Shown piece after piece: positions 47,203 to 58,703 of a stretch of 64,000 nucleotides of DNA (its first letter is position 1; every line of letters begins with the position of its first letter). The stretch spans positions 165,001 through 229,000 of the forward strand of contig CAJQUW010008738.1 in the NCBI GenBank assembly GCA_907163375.1, given 5' to 3'. Source of the DNA: Prostheceraeus crozeri. Its lineage: Eukaryota; Platyhelminthes; Polycladida; Euryleptidae. A program made the translations under genes and the position numbers. The notes under the pieces were generated by a model. That model had not been told where the DNA came from. It was given only the letters and a program-made list of their open reading frames with translations, and searched no databases.

Positions 47203-47785
47203 TTCAAAATTGAAAATCATTGTTGTTAAGCATGTTTAATGATTGGAAAGCTTATAAGCATTGTCAAAATACATCGATTATCATTATTGAACCAAAAATA
47301 CGCAATTACAATATCTTAAAAACTTGCATTGATGATTCATGCATAAACCTCGGTTGAACATTGATGACAAATTCGCATTGATAAAATAAAGATTATTCAA
47401 AATTGAAAATCATTGTTGTTAAGCATGTTTAATGATTGGAAAGCTTATAAGCATTGTCAAAATACATCGATTATCATTATTGAACCAAAAATACGCAATT
47501 ACAATATCTTAAAAACTTGCATTGATGATTCATGCATAAACCTCGGTTGAACATTGATGACAAATTCGCATTGATAAAAATAAAGATTATTCAAAATTGA
47601 AAATCATTGTTGGTAAGCATGTTTAATGATTGGAAAGCTTATATGCATTGTCAAAATACATCGATTATCATTATTGAACCAAAAATACGCAATTATGATA
47701 TCTTAAAAACTTGCATTGATGATTCATGCATAAATCCCGGTTGAACATTCATGATAAATTCGCATTGATAAAATAAAGATTATTA
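47203..47785. repeat. Tandem array, three copies of a 193-bp unit
   Basis: Units begin TTCAAAATTGAAAATCATTG at 47203, 47396 and 47590, with 193 and 194 bp steps. Copies 1 and 2 are nearly identical and copy 3 has several substitutions. Non-coding, AT-rich. Confidence 0.9.
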
Positions 47786-47789
47786 TTTT

Positions 47790-50700
47790 CAATTCTTACA
47801 GTATTCCCGGGTTGAAAAAACCGAGATAATTTATCTAATATATGACTAATGGTGACAAATTTTACAAATATTAGATAATTGTTTTATAAAACAATCAAAT
47901 ACTGCATATTTGATATTTTTTAATAATTTTTGATACATCTTTGACTATTATTTGACAAATATTATCATAATCACCTAAATGTTCATATCTGAAACATTTT
48001 ACAAATATTTATGAATTAATTTGTCGATGTAACAAAAATATTCCTGCATACTTATGTAATTGTTAGCATTAAACAGTGCAGGAAGCGCACTTCTGAAATC
48101 ATCTGTTTAGCTACATGATAACAATGTTTACGTCAAATGATTGAAAAGTCACAACTTTTTATCACTAGCCAGCAGCTGGTGTCAAAACGGAACCGAATCT
48201 CCAAGACAAACACGTGAACAATGGAATTGAACTTGAACAGTGTAACTTGCACTAGCGAAGTCGATGAACATGCAGTTTGATTTCACAGACAAGCACAATA
48301 GCAGCACCCATATTTCCCATACTTCATTAATAATTGCAGGTCTACATTAATATGAGCGTTTGTTTCTTCCTTGCATGCCTTCAGTCGAGGACTTCTGTAT
48401 AATACGATCGAGTGACGTCAATCGAACAACATCAATCTTGCCTTACACGTAGGATCATTGCTTTATAGAGTGACTCACGCATAGTGTGCGCGTGTCCTCG
48501 CCCGCCGTCTTTAGCGCGCATTGACTTACTTTGCGTTTCTTTTAACAATGCGTGACCTTATACTGTCTGGCCATACTGCTGCGCTCGTTTCGATATGCGC
48601 TCCTCACTCGAACAGAAGGGCTGTGAATTGTAAAGCTTTCACTGGATGTGCCAACGACTTTTCATGCTGATTCTTTACATTGGCAAACTATGATTTCGTG
48701 AATCTTCTGAACTAAAGGAAGTATGGTAGAAGATGTGTGAATCGAATACCTGTGTGACTCAATTTCTGCCGATTCTCTCAAGTTTACGTGCTGGAGGCCT
48801 CGTAAAAGAAGGTAAGACGATCACTCATGCTACAAGCCAAGTTATTATTCCATGAAGTGTGAGTTAAATTGTATTTTAGCTGTAAGCGTACACCTTCATG
48901 GTCTCCTTTTTGAAATAATGTGCTTGAGATTGAATAAAAATTTAACATTTTTTCTAGACCTACCGGTGCTAAAGTTTTTGATTTAAAAACAATGAATATT
49001 TTTCTGAAATTCAATAGGAAAGCTCAAGCGTCGCATCATTTTCAGTGTGATCATTTTTATACTGTGCTTCAATTGAGGGTTCCATTTCTTTTTCTCACTC
49101 TGACCCGGGTTTCATTCGGGAATAGATATTGGAGAATGTAACACGGCTGTTTTAGACTGGGTAGGAATTCAAAAACAGCTTATGTTTTACTCCTTGTTCA
49201 TCCGGTAGATGTAGTGCGTACTAGGTTTACAGCATCAAGGTTTCAGGTAGTATCAGGCAAGGAAACTAAGTAGGCCAATTGATAGAGGGTAACATTATAA
49301 ATTGGAAATTAGTAAGATTTCTGCAATTTTTTAAGTGTCATGCTAAAATCATGAATTAATGAAATTGAAAAACATAATATTATAATATACTATAAAATGA
49401 ACCAACACATGAGGTCTTGAAATGAAACCTTATTTTCTCAACAACTGAACCGAATTTTAATGCGCACATTCTGCGGTCATGACTCAAAATAATTCAGAAA
49501 GCAGCGCCACTGTACTCGGTTTATACAGCATGTTTGAGACGAATAGTAGGTAGATACTTGCTTTTTTTAGATGAGGCTGCATGAATCCAAATGGTCCCAT
49601 CCCCTGATTAAGAAATAGGGCTCAAGCTAGCTACATTAGACGGTTGACCAAATGGACCTCATTTGTGATTTAGCTGGTTATAAAAGTAAGTCGTTTAATT
49701 TTCATAACGACTGATATGTCAGAGCTTCCGAATGTTTTGTAATCCTGGATATTTTGTGGCAAATGATATTGATCGGCAGTCGCGGGTATAATACTGAGTC
49801 TATTGTGAAGTACTTATGTTGCATTCTTAATATTTTTTTGAATTGTGTTTGCATGCAATACATTATTATAATTATGTCTGCTTCTATTTGTTGAATATCT
49901 ATTTTATACTTCCTACTTATTGTCAAAGTGAATGTATTTTGAACCAGTCCTCAGTATGTGGATTGTGCCATGTAAGTCATCATGTCATTTGTGTCACAAT
50001 ATATGGATGACAATCATGTACTACCGGTATCTACTTAGTTTGGGGGAGGAGTGTAGTCACAGCCACTGGTTGACTGGATTATCATACCTCGCTAGAATTC
50101 AATAATAATCAATAACTTGATACAGTAATGTGTAATACAATAACTGGAATTCAGTAATATTTTGCTGAAAACACTTTAAACATATTCATCACTCAAAAAT
50201 TTTTAATTTATAAGATTTCAATACCGCGTTGAACCAGCCCTTGCTCCCAAGACTATGAATTCACTGTCACATATTCAACCAGTATTTAACAGAATTCTGT
50301 GGTGACTATTTGGTACCACACATTTTAATTGTCTATTTAATTGCTTTTACTTTGACTACAACCAATTAAGTCTTCTATGAAATCCTCGCACGACGACTTA
50401 CAGTCGTTGGCAGCTCAGAACTAATTTATAACGAAGTTATCTAAGGATCACTTATCAAAAGTAGCGGGCACTATAACAGATCTTTGGTCTTCATATGCGT
50501 CTCTAAATTAGTTTAGACAACTAAGAAGTATCTCAGTCATAGTGAATTTATTGGTCATTCTTATTTGCAAATGATTGTAGAATTTAAATTTTAAAATTAA
50601 ATACCATGACTACAGCCTTCAAAAATTGATATTGATAGAGAGCATGCAACTTCGCATAACAGGGATGAAAATCTTTAGCGGATACGCGTTTCCGTCAGTG

Positions 50701-51270
50701 TCCCTTGAAAGGCTATAATGAATTTTTTTATTATGAATTTCTATAATGAATTTCTATTTAGGGCCCACGGAATTCTAGAGGATTCCGTGAGGGCCCTTCA
50801 AAAGTTGATTTTTTGTCAGAGCCCCTAACTGCCCGTTCTCATCCCCGCATATATAGATAATGTACGTTTATGTAGGCCGACCAATTAATTGCAATAATTT
50901 TATCCAAAAAATCAAATGGATTGTCAGCTTAATTTCGTCAATTGAGAAATTATTTAATTGCACCTAATTGTAGCAAATCCCTAGCAATTATTTGAAATTA
51001 ATTTTTCATTGCCCCTGTTTATCAGTGATGTTTGCGCTCGGTGAAGGTTTCTTTCTTGAAGACCATTATTTATCAGGGTGCAGTCAGAAGTCAGGTAACA
51101 TCTAAATCTGCTTGTCGTCGGTAAAAGGATAAAGGAGCTTAGCGGACGATAACTGATTTATTGTCTTGCATATCTTTCATATCACCTGTTTTTTCAAGTG
51201 AAATCAAAAATGTGTAAGCCGTCAAGTTTGGCGGTTCGTCCAAGTAAATGCGGATGAAAACGTCTTAGTG
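47790..51270. other. Gene-free stretch
   Basis: About 3.5 kb without a supported gene. A CpG-richer patch at 48470-48620 (GCGCGTGTCCTCGCCCGCCG) is the only promoter-like composition. At 50656-50848 weak inverted ends (CAGGGATGAAAA / TTCTCATCCCCG) hint at a small MITE, and 50761-50796 is a GGGCCCACGGAAT hairpin. Confidence 0.35.
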
Positions 51271-51271
51271 A

Positions 51272-51400
51272 AAATTTGCTGAGCTTGCAGCTGCTGTCCA
51301 CAGTTGCCCTCCATCCAGTGCTGGTACGGAGCGAGTATTCAGCTTATGCGCACCGACACACACAAAACTGAGAAACCGTCTTTCACACCCCGTGTTGTGA
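51272..51400 (+). pseudogene. hAT transposase C-terminal dimerisation remnant
   Basis: Reads KFAELAAAVHSCPPSSAGTE, then RVFSLCAPTHTKLRNRLSHP and a stop. The P-SSAGTERVFS block followed by a RNRLS box is the signature of the hAT C-terminal dimerisation domain (family knowledge). About 43 codons remain; no upstream catalytic region is readable. Confidence 0.7.
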
Positions 51401-52016
51401 AGATTGTAACAGTTCACTTAGCTCTTTAGATGATGACATTGACTTGATTGTGAACGAGTGAAGGATTGTTGTAATGATTGGGGCCGTCTTGTTGGCATCT
51501 TGTTCAAAAGCCTACTCATTGCTTTTATAGGCCCATATTAAGTAAGATGATGCAAATTTGTGTAGAGATGTAATTAAGGAGTTGCTATGTTTAGACTTTT
51601 TGCACTAGTAGATTTATTTTTTTAATTGTTTTCTGATTTTCGTTAAATACACGCGTATGTTTTACAGTTTTCAACAGAAATCCTGATATTATTTACATGT
51701 AGGCCTAGTTCTTCTTTTTATATTTGTGCCTTCTTTCTGTACCAGATGAGAATATCTGTCAATTTCAGACTGATCAAACCAAAATATAGCCTATTTGCGT
51801 AGCGAGTACATGTGCATGTATTCCAAATTCATGGCATTATCAAAACTTGACATGACTAGACTACCGTATGTCATTGACCTTGAACAGTCCGGTTAACTGA
51901 GCAATGCTAACTAATTCAAATATGCCATATCAAAAGGTCGGTTGATAATTTCGTTATATATAGAAGTATCTAAATCTGTATATAATTGCACGTAATATTA
52001 AATGGCAGATCTATAG

Positions 52017-54716
52017 CAGTGGTCGGACCATCTGCGAAAATGTTTAAAAAAATGAACTCGCTGGGAAAAAAATTGACTTGGTCCTGCGAAAAATTGAACC
52101 TCGTAATTCTTACATTTAAATGAATCTATGTTGTCTTATAGAATAAACACTGGTCTACAGGATGGAAAAGGCAAACTAATAACAACTAATTAGCATGTTA
52201 TTCATTACGTTATCATTTAGTTAAAGCTTCATTCATAATATTCACAGCGTCTTACATCTTGTAACAGATTCAGTAAAATAAAAGAATTGCAGCAGTAGTT
52301 CCGAGCATCTACTGAGTTACTGTGGATGTTGTAACCGCATACGAAGCTGTCAAAGCCATGTTTAAGAAGTTGCCGATAGTTCTATAGAAGAATGATAACC
52401 GACTTGATTTCAAATAATTTTTCAATTGATGTATAGACAAAACAAATAAAATTCAAATTAATATGAGTATTGTTGTCGGATATATGCATTGAAATTCATT
52501 TTGTACACTCGCTCGATGCCTGAAATTCTGAACGCAACTGGAGTCATTTGAAGCGCTCCACACTTCCTATACGATTTACTCATATTTTTGATATTCAGCT
52601 AACGATGCAACGGCTCTTATGGATGCAGAAAACACAATGTCTAGCCTTGTGTTATCAGTTGCATTGCCATTAAGTTGTCCAAAATATCCTCGAACAGCTG
52701 GTGGTTTTTAAGATCACCCGAAAAGATCAAATCAAGCGATGAGTGATGTTAAATGAATGTACTCTCATCTTACAAACGGTTCTTACCTTCCATTCAGAAA
52801 ATTTGAAAGCGCATTCTAAAGACGTGGATGCTGCAAAAAATGTACCACATTTTATACCAGATAGGCAGAAAATTTCATAGCTGACCCTGGAAAATAGACT
52901 GTTCTGGAATTTTCTCTTAAATGATGCAAAGTCCATAAAAATGAAATGTCCGAATCTCGAGACATCTGTTTTTGATCAACAGTGTGTGAGCGTTGACCTA
53001 GCTGCCGACAATCAGTTCTGCCCATAGAAATAAACTGTTTATCTGAAGTTAGCAATTTTATCTTTTTAGTTGTCTGTTTATTGTTGTCAATTTCTATGGT
53101 TCTGCCACACGTTGCCAACCACAGACAGTCTTCGTAAAAAGTGTCGTTGGCCAAGCGGCATTCCAAGGCTTGTTTTAAAGAACAAGAGGACAGATCACCA
53201 TCAAAAAAAGCGGAAAACAGTTACAGCAAAAAAAGGAAAATAATTTTGTGACAATAAATTCGATGCTTCAGAGCACTAAGAGATAAAAGATAGAGGCATC
53301 GGACAAAAAGAAACACGAGGGAATATGAACATTAATATGATGTAGAACTATCGAGCCGGAGTTGATAATACTGCAGGAAAGCACATTTTGTTCTGCTCGA
53401 ATTAGATTCATTGGCACACAAGTTTTCGGTCTAAGACCTTCGTCTGTTGCAGAAATAATGTGATCATCAGATTAATGCGACTACCAATTATTCCTGTAAT
53501 TTCCTGCAAGCAGATGCAAAAATTTTGTTGCTTGTGCAGTCGCCGCCACTGATCGATTTCAGTTCCTCCAGGTGCCTGGAAATTTGGGGTGGACCTATAC
53601 CCTCAAGCTCGATGCATTCCGAGACAGAGAGAATTGATGGGAAATACCAGTGCAATATTAATGGAAAACCAAGCAAGACAGCAGCGTGAGGAGCAGGAGG
53701 AGTCAATGGAAAGAGAACATCATACTTGATCATACTCAGAGACATCATGCTCAATGTTTTCATGTATATGATTGTTGCATCTTTACAAGTCAAGATTTCC
53801 ACACCGCTGAATTTCTGCATCATCTACTTTTTCTCTTTCGATCCGTAATTATTACTTGTTTTCTTTTGATGAAAACTTCTGCTTTCTGTCAATTGCTGAT
53901 TGGTTTATCTCCTTTTGTTGTGACCTTCCTGTCAGCGCCTGTTATCAACTGGAACGGATCATGTCTTAAATGACATGTAATAACAAGAATTTTTGTTGTA
54001 AAATTTTTGTTGGTGGTTTAGTTGTAAGGTTAGTGACTTTTGACTATATTTGCTACATGCACATGTATGTACTAGCTGATAAGATGGATTCGGTAACAAA
54101 ATGCCAGTTTTATCTTTTAGGAACCGGCGCTGTGGCCTTGTGGTAGAGTGTTCGCTCTGCGTCCGGGAGACCTTGGTTCAAATCTTGGTCGGGTCAAACC
54201 TAAGACTTTTAAAATAGGTACACTCTGCATTCTTGCTAAACACTCAGCACGGAAAAGAATGAAAGTGGTAAATGACAACTCGGCCACATGGAAGAAAGGC
54301 TCCGTGCCTAATGTGCTTCCGAGTATAAACAACGTTCATTTATCTATTTATTTTTTATAATTTAGGTAGTTAAGTATTAACAAAATGGCTCCTAAGAAAG
54401 AGTAGATGGCAGTAGTAGCAAGTTTCTGAAATCAGATATTTGCGAAAAATCTTTTGTGAGTCATCACTGACGGAACGTAGTTACTTTCGAAAAATCTGGC
54501 TTATTACAAGAAAGCACTTATTTGCGGAGATTGCACAAGACATTTTGAAAAATCAGTTTGTCCCGACAGATATTGGGCGTTGGTCAAGTTTTGATAAGAG
54601 CGGTGTTTACTCTTCATAATCATGAAATATGATACTATAATTTGCTGGTATTAGTAGGCCTGCGAAAATTTTGTAGAGCTGCGAAAAAAACGGAAAAATC
54701 TCTGGCCCGACCACTG
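52017..54716. mobile_element. hAT-type element, 2.7 kb, perfect 8-bp target duplication
   Basis: Ends CAGTGGTCGGACCATCTGCG (left) and inverted CAGTGGTCGGGCCAGAGATT (right); ATCTATAG is duplicated outside (52009-52016, 54717-54724). An 8-bp duplication with CAGTGG ends is textbook hAT. No intact transposase is readable; a + strand MAPKKE start at 54385 leads into broken frames, and 52852-53166 (-) is an open frame without known motifs. The body holds a SINE (54121-54356) and a decayed hammerhead-like stretch near 53420. Confidence 0.8.
54121..54356 (+). mobile_element. tRNA-derived SINE
   Basis: The head has RNA polymerase III promoter boxes: A box TGGCCTTGTGGTAGAGTGT (from 54133) and B box GGTTCAAATCT (54175-54185). 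Then a conserved-looking body (CCTAAGACTTTTAAAATAGG, TGCTAAACACTCAGCACGGA) and an AT-rich ATTTATCTATTTATTTT tail. Bodies with AAGACTTTAAAATTGG-type blocks occur in SINEs of several marine invertebrates (memory). It is not a functional tRNA gene: the cloverleaf arms do not pair. Confidence 0.8.
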
Positions 54717-55324
54717 ATCTATAGATAAAAGTGAAAAACTTAAGTGCATGTATTTTTTCATTGGAATTTTTGATTTAATTGTGTAATAGTTGTTCTGTAA
54801 ATGTAAAACTATTATGTTGATCAGTCTGTACTTAATCCCTTCTTTGTAGATGGTTGTTTTCCCATTACACGGATTCTCTCAATTGCATGGGATGTTTCGG
54901 GCTTTTCTGCAGCTCAATTAAAGTGGTCTCGTTATTCCTGGTAAGTTGCAATTATTATGATCATTTAACAGGCATTTTTGTGTGGATTGACGTTGAAGGT
55001 GGTCGTTTTCCCGGATACACATGTTCTTCCAATTTCATTGAAAGTCATAATTGGTGCTTCTGAGTTTGGCAGCTCATTCTTTACTTGTATATTAAAGTAT
55101 GTATTTTAAAAGAGGAATCATTTTCAAAATTTGTGGCTGTTTGAAAATGGGATTAGGTCATTCTCTTTTCTCTGCAGCTCAGAAATTCTAAGTCGTTACA
55201 TGACTTTCATCATTTAGTGTAGCCTACGATGTAGATGATATAAAAGGAGTTTATCGAATATTGATAGATATAAAACACGTGATTACATAATGAACTAGAA
55301 ATAAGAATGGAAATAAATGATCAC

Positions 55325-55465
55325 TTTAAGTAATCGAAAATTGCCGATGCTGTTTGAAAATATATTCCCAAACTTTCGTCTGTCTCAGACCGCGTCAGGG
55401 GACGACGAAAATTTGAGAATATGTTTTCAACACAAACAGCATCGGCTATTTTCGATTTTTTATAG
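55325..55465. repeat. Palindromic element with hammerhead-like layout
   Basis: Imperfect arms ATCGAAAATTGCCGATGCTG.. and its complement (GCATCGGCTATTTTCGAT) enclose CCTGACGCGGTCTGAGACAG on the - strand, followed by GAAAGTTTGGG. The order stem I (UCCC/GGGA), CUGACGC, stem II GUCU/AGAC, GAAA, short stem III equals that of 5718-5750, but the ninth core base is C instead of A. Probably an inactive relative. Confidence 0.5.
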
Positions 55466-55469
55466 GCTG

Positions 55470-55758
55470 TTTATGAGGAACAATTAAATGATTATTTGAA
55501 AATGATATTCTATTCAACTACAATTTGGTCATCTTAAATCAATAAAGAATCTGTCTACTGATCCGCGCGTGTCCCGAAATTTGAAAGAGACAAGTGTGAA
55601 TTTTTGGAAAATCTGGTATACAGTTGCTATCATGTATTCATAAAAGGTGACTTAATCAGTAAAAGTCAAACATCAAATGCCAATTTTGAGTAAGCCCCTC
55701 CCCCTCCTATTTGACGTCAATTGCAGACAGCCCCTACAATGGTTTTAAAATAACATAC
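55470..55758. other. Gene-free stretch
   Basis: Nothing supported; AT-rich. Confidence 0.4.
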
Positions 55759-56018
55759 TTGTAATTTTCGTTTCGTTGCAGGTGGTTAATGCTCGTGGTG
55801 ATCTCCACATTTGATGCTTTACTTCCTTTGTCCTCTATTAACTTTCGATACTCGCTGCTGATCACTGCGTCAATGTGTGCAATTGGATTGATTATGGTTG
55901 ATCTTTCAATATTTCGTGCGAATTGTATGGGATGAATACTGCGAAATAATCTTTTGTGTTTTTGGAATCCATTGAGTTTATGCATGTCATACTTGTGTGT
56001 CAGAATCTTCGACATCAA
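55759..56018 (-). CDS. Possible internal exon, unknown
   Basis: An open - strand frame of about 86 codons (HKYDMHKLNGFQKHKRLF, NIERSTIINPIAHIDAVIS, SNVEITTSINHLQRNENY) runs to a GTATGT donor-like site just after AATTACAA. It is charged and lysine-rich without repeats. No good acceptor and no family recognised. It could be a chance frame or part of a decayed element. Confidence 0.2.
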
Positions 56019-56335
56019 ACGTGGCTATCGTTTTATCACTATACATATATGGCCCCTTGAAGTGTCAGTGGCTGTTTATGATGGCAAATTATACCGATGA
56101 CTTACTGATAATCATTACATCTATCGTGTATATGCATTTTTCAAGTCTTGCAATGTCCTAACGTTATGTCACCATGATTATCGTGAATGCTTCGTGAATT
56201 TGTCGTCTATGAATGTATTGCATTTCATATATATTAGACCCAGTATAGCATGGATTATACAGTGAGATTATATCAACTTCATAATACACGCATGTGTCTT
56301 GGCGTATCTATCATTTCCGTGTGTTCAAGCATGCC

Positions 56336-56850
56336 GGCACGGGGTGGGCAAAGCCCATGCTGCCCTTTTCACAGGGTGGGCAGGGTGGGCAATGCTGCCT
56401 TTTTAGAGGAAGGGCAAATCGCCTTTTCACGGGATGGGCAAATTTGTTTAATTACCTATATTACGCTCGTATATTGCCCTTTTTTCAAGCACGATGTAAG
56501 TGACTTCAATTAGGATTTTTCCTTTAGACAGGATGGACAAGTTAATATGTGTCGCCTTTTGGTTCACAGAGTGGGCAAGTTGATCAACATGATTGCCGTA
56601 GGGTGAGCAAATTGATCTATTTTGCCTTTTTACATGGTCGGCATAAGTTATTAATGTACATATGTTGCCTTTTTTACGAGTACAAGGTGGGCACGTGTTT
56701 CTATGTTGCCTTTTTGCGCGGCGGCCAAGTTATTCGACTGTGTCTTGCATTTTGACATCTGCAATTTGCCCCTGTGCAATTTATAGAGGATGGGCAAATA
56801 GAAACAATGCTGACTTTTTCACAAGGCGTGGGCACGTCTGCGGTCACATT
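56336..56850 (+). repeat. Subterminal GGGCA/TGCCTTTT array of the hAT element
   Basis: About a dozen degenerate units of the form TGCCTTTTT - 6 to 12 bases - GGGTGGGCAA, at roughly 25-60-bp spacing, fill the left subterminal region. The reverse-complement form (ATGCCC.., TTGCCCATGCTGCCCC) appears twice near 58640-58676. Subterminal short-motif clusters serve as transposase-binding sites in hAT elements; that role here is inference. Confidence 0.75.
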
Positions 56851-56863
56851 TACAAAATAGATA

Positions 56864-57844
56864 ATGCCATACAGTTGGGAGACTCGCGAAAAGTCGAAAG
56901 GAATAGTGAATCAATTGAGGGACACCTTTTTGATCGCTAGCATTAAGTGCTCATACGACGTGATCTGTATAATGGAGAATATTTCCAGGACTACTCAAAG
57001 ATCTGCTGATGTTAGTGCTCAAGAAGCGAATTTCGTCATCAACCTTGCGAAGCAACGATTCAAAGAAATGTGCTGCAATGACGAAGCTAGTAAGATATGG
57101 AGTCATGCAGAAAAGCTACAAGCAGAATTAGGGGACGAAATGACAGATAGGATCATGGAGAGGAAGGAAAAGAGAAAAAGAAAACTGCCAGAAATATTGT
57201 CCGAAATGACAGACCTGCCTGATGTTGATACACCGGATACAACGTTCCAATCTTTTTCCCAGAAGTATTTTGATTTGATCAATTTGATCGACGGAGCAAT
57301 GCAGAGAAGATTCTTCCAAAATGATTTGAAAATATTAGAAGATATTGAAATAGCCCTGATAGACTCTGTAAATGGCAAACTCGAGAAGGAATCATTTGAC
57401 AAAATATTTCCAATTGTGTCCAGAGTAATGAAGCTTCAACAATCTCGGAAAGCAGAATTTGAAGAAGAACTAAAGGGTTTTCCAGTCCTCCTCAAAATGA
57501 GAAATGAACAGATCAAACCAAGAATAAAGACGGTTACAAAGATATCATCAATTTGTGATATATTTAACGCAATGCCAATGACGAAAAAAGCTTGCAAAAT
57601 TACCCACGACTTGCTGAAATATTATTGCACAGTACTCATGAGCTCAGCGACAGCGGAAAGAAGTTTCAGCGCAATGCGACGCCTGAAAACATGGACCAGA
57701 GCCAAGACTGGACCAAACCACCTTAACAATATCTTGTTTGCAGTATTGCATAAGGATTACATGGACGATGTTAATATCCACACCGTTGCTGATGAATTCA
57801 TCAAATTCAATGAAAAGAGACTCTCATACTTTGGACATTTCTGA
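56864..57844 (+). CDS. hAT transposase, C-terminal half (ZMYM1-like group)
   Basis: 326 uninterrupted codons. The end carries the hAT C-terminal dimerisation region: LLKYYCTVLMSSATAERSFS, then AMRRLKTWTRAKTGPNHLNN and HKDYMDDVN. Upstream are ENISRTTQRSADVSAQEANF and a basic KEKRKRKLPE patch, like the middle part of transposases related to vertebrate ZMYM1 and the 52-kDa repressor protein. Full proteins are about twice as long, with an N-terminal BED/TTF zinc finger and the first catalytic Asp. These are missing, so this copy can dimerise at best. It may act as a competitor of full-length transposase (inference). The start at 56864 is simply the first ATG. It is intact in a perfect-ended element, so the deletion probably preceded the insertion. 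Confidence 0.85.
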   Translation: MPYSWETREKSKGIVNQLRDTFLIASIKCSYDVICIMENISRTTQRSADVSAQEANFVINLAKQRFKEMCCNDEASKIWSHAEKLQAELGDEMTDRIMERKEKRKRKLPEILSEMTDLPDVDTPDTTFQSFSQKYFDLINLIDGAMQRRFFQNDLKILEDIEIALIDSVNGKLEKESFDKIFPIVSRVMKLQQSRKAEFEEELKGFPVLLKMRNEQIKPRIKTVTKISSICDIFNAMPMTKKACKITHDLLKYYCTVLMSSATAERSFSAMRRLKTWTRAKTGPNHLNNILFAVLHKDYMDDVNIHTVADEFIKFNEKRLSYFGHF

Positions 57845-58703
57845 TCTGGCTCTTGTTTTTCTTGTTTATATGAGTAGAGTTATCACAGAGGTTTAGATTA
57901 TATTGTTTGATATTTTGTACATAAATAGATCATAATGATTTGATCAAATATTTTATTTTTGAATATTTTCCGTATCAAAGCTGGATACCGGTGTCGTGAA
58001 TAATAATAACCTTACAGTTAAGTACACATTAAGAATATCAAGTTTCAGTCACTGCATGCAAAAGTGTATATAGAACCTACAATACATGATTCGATTTCGG
58101 TTATATCACATTGTCATATTTTTAACTTCTCCTTATTCTATAAGCCTCATATTTTCACACGTTATTTCATCGGAATATAACCTACTTATAATATTGCTAA
58201 ATCATGGCATTATGTTTATGCATTTGTTAAAAGAAACCTCTATATAAGATCATTTGAACTCCGTATTCATTTAAGCAGAAGAAAAGTAATTCAAAAATCA
58301 CATATAAAGTCAAAATTTTCAAATAAAAGTTCCCATACTTGAGATACAAATAAAGGTGCCGATACCGATGCGAACATGCAATACTATGGACTAATAACCT
58401 ATGGACTACGGAACTATTCCTACCGCAGCTAATTGTTATTGCAAAGCGATGATTATCATGCTCCGATGTAATGAAATCAAGCTCGATCCACAACGTTCTA
58501 CATCACGCCTAGCATGGAAATCCGCGCGATTCGCGCGGCAGGGATACTAGTAAGTACTTCCTGGCCTATGGTTATATAATTTAAATAAATAAAGGCGTAT
58601 AAAATAGTTCAATTTCTTGTATATAGGTGTGCATATGCAAAATGCCCTTTTTTTATCCTTGCCCATGCTGCCCCTTTTACGTGCCGGCATGCTTGCGTGT
58701 GTT

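Larger units (their letters stand above)
56326..58695 (+). mobile_element. hAT transposon, 2.37 kb, perfect TIR and TSD
   Basis: The ends are exact 16-bp inverted repeats CAAGCATGCCGGCACG (56326-56341, 58680-58695). CGTGTGTT is duplicated on both sides (56318-56325, 58696-58703). Perfect ends and an unbroken, though short, transposase frame suggest recent insertion. The left 520 bp is an array of GGGCA/TGCCC motifs; the right end has two such motifs. Confidence 0.92.

Noticed and set aside
48470-48620. CpG-rich promoter
   Set aside because: Composition is suggestive, but no gene, TATA-like element with spacing or conserved start was found nearby.
54121-54195. Functional tRNA gene
   Set aside because: A and B boxes are present, but the arms do not pair into a cloverleaf and the sequence continues into a SINE body.
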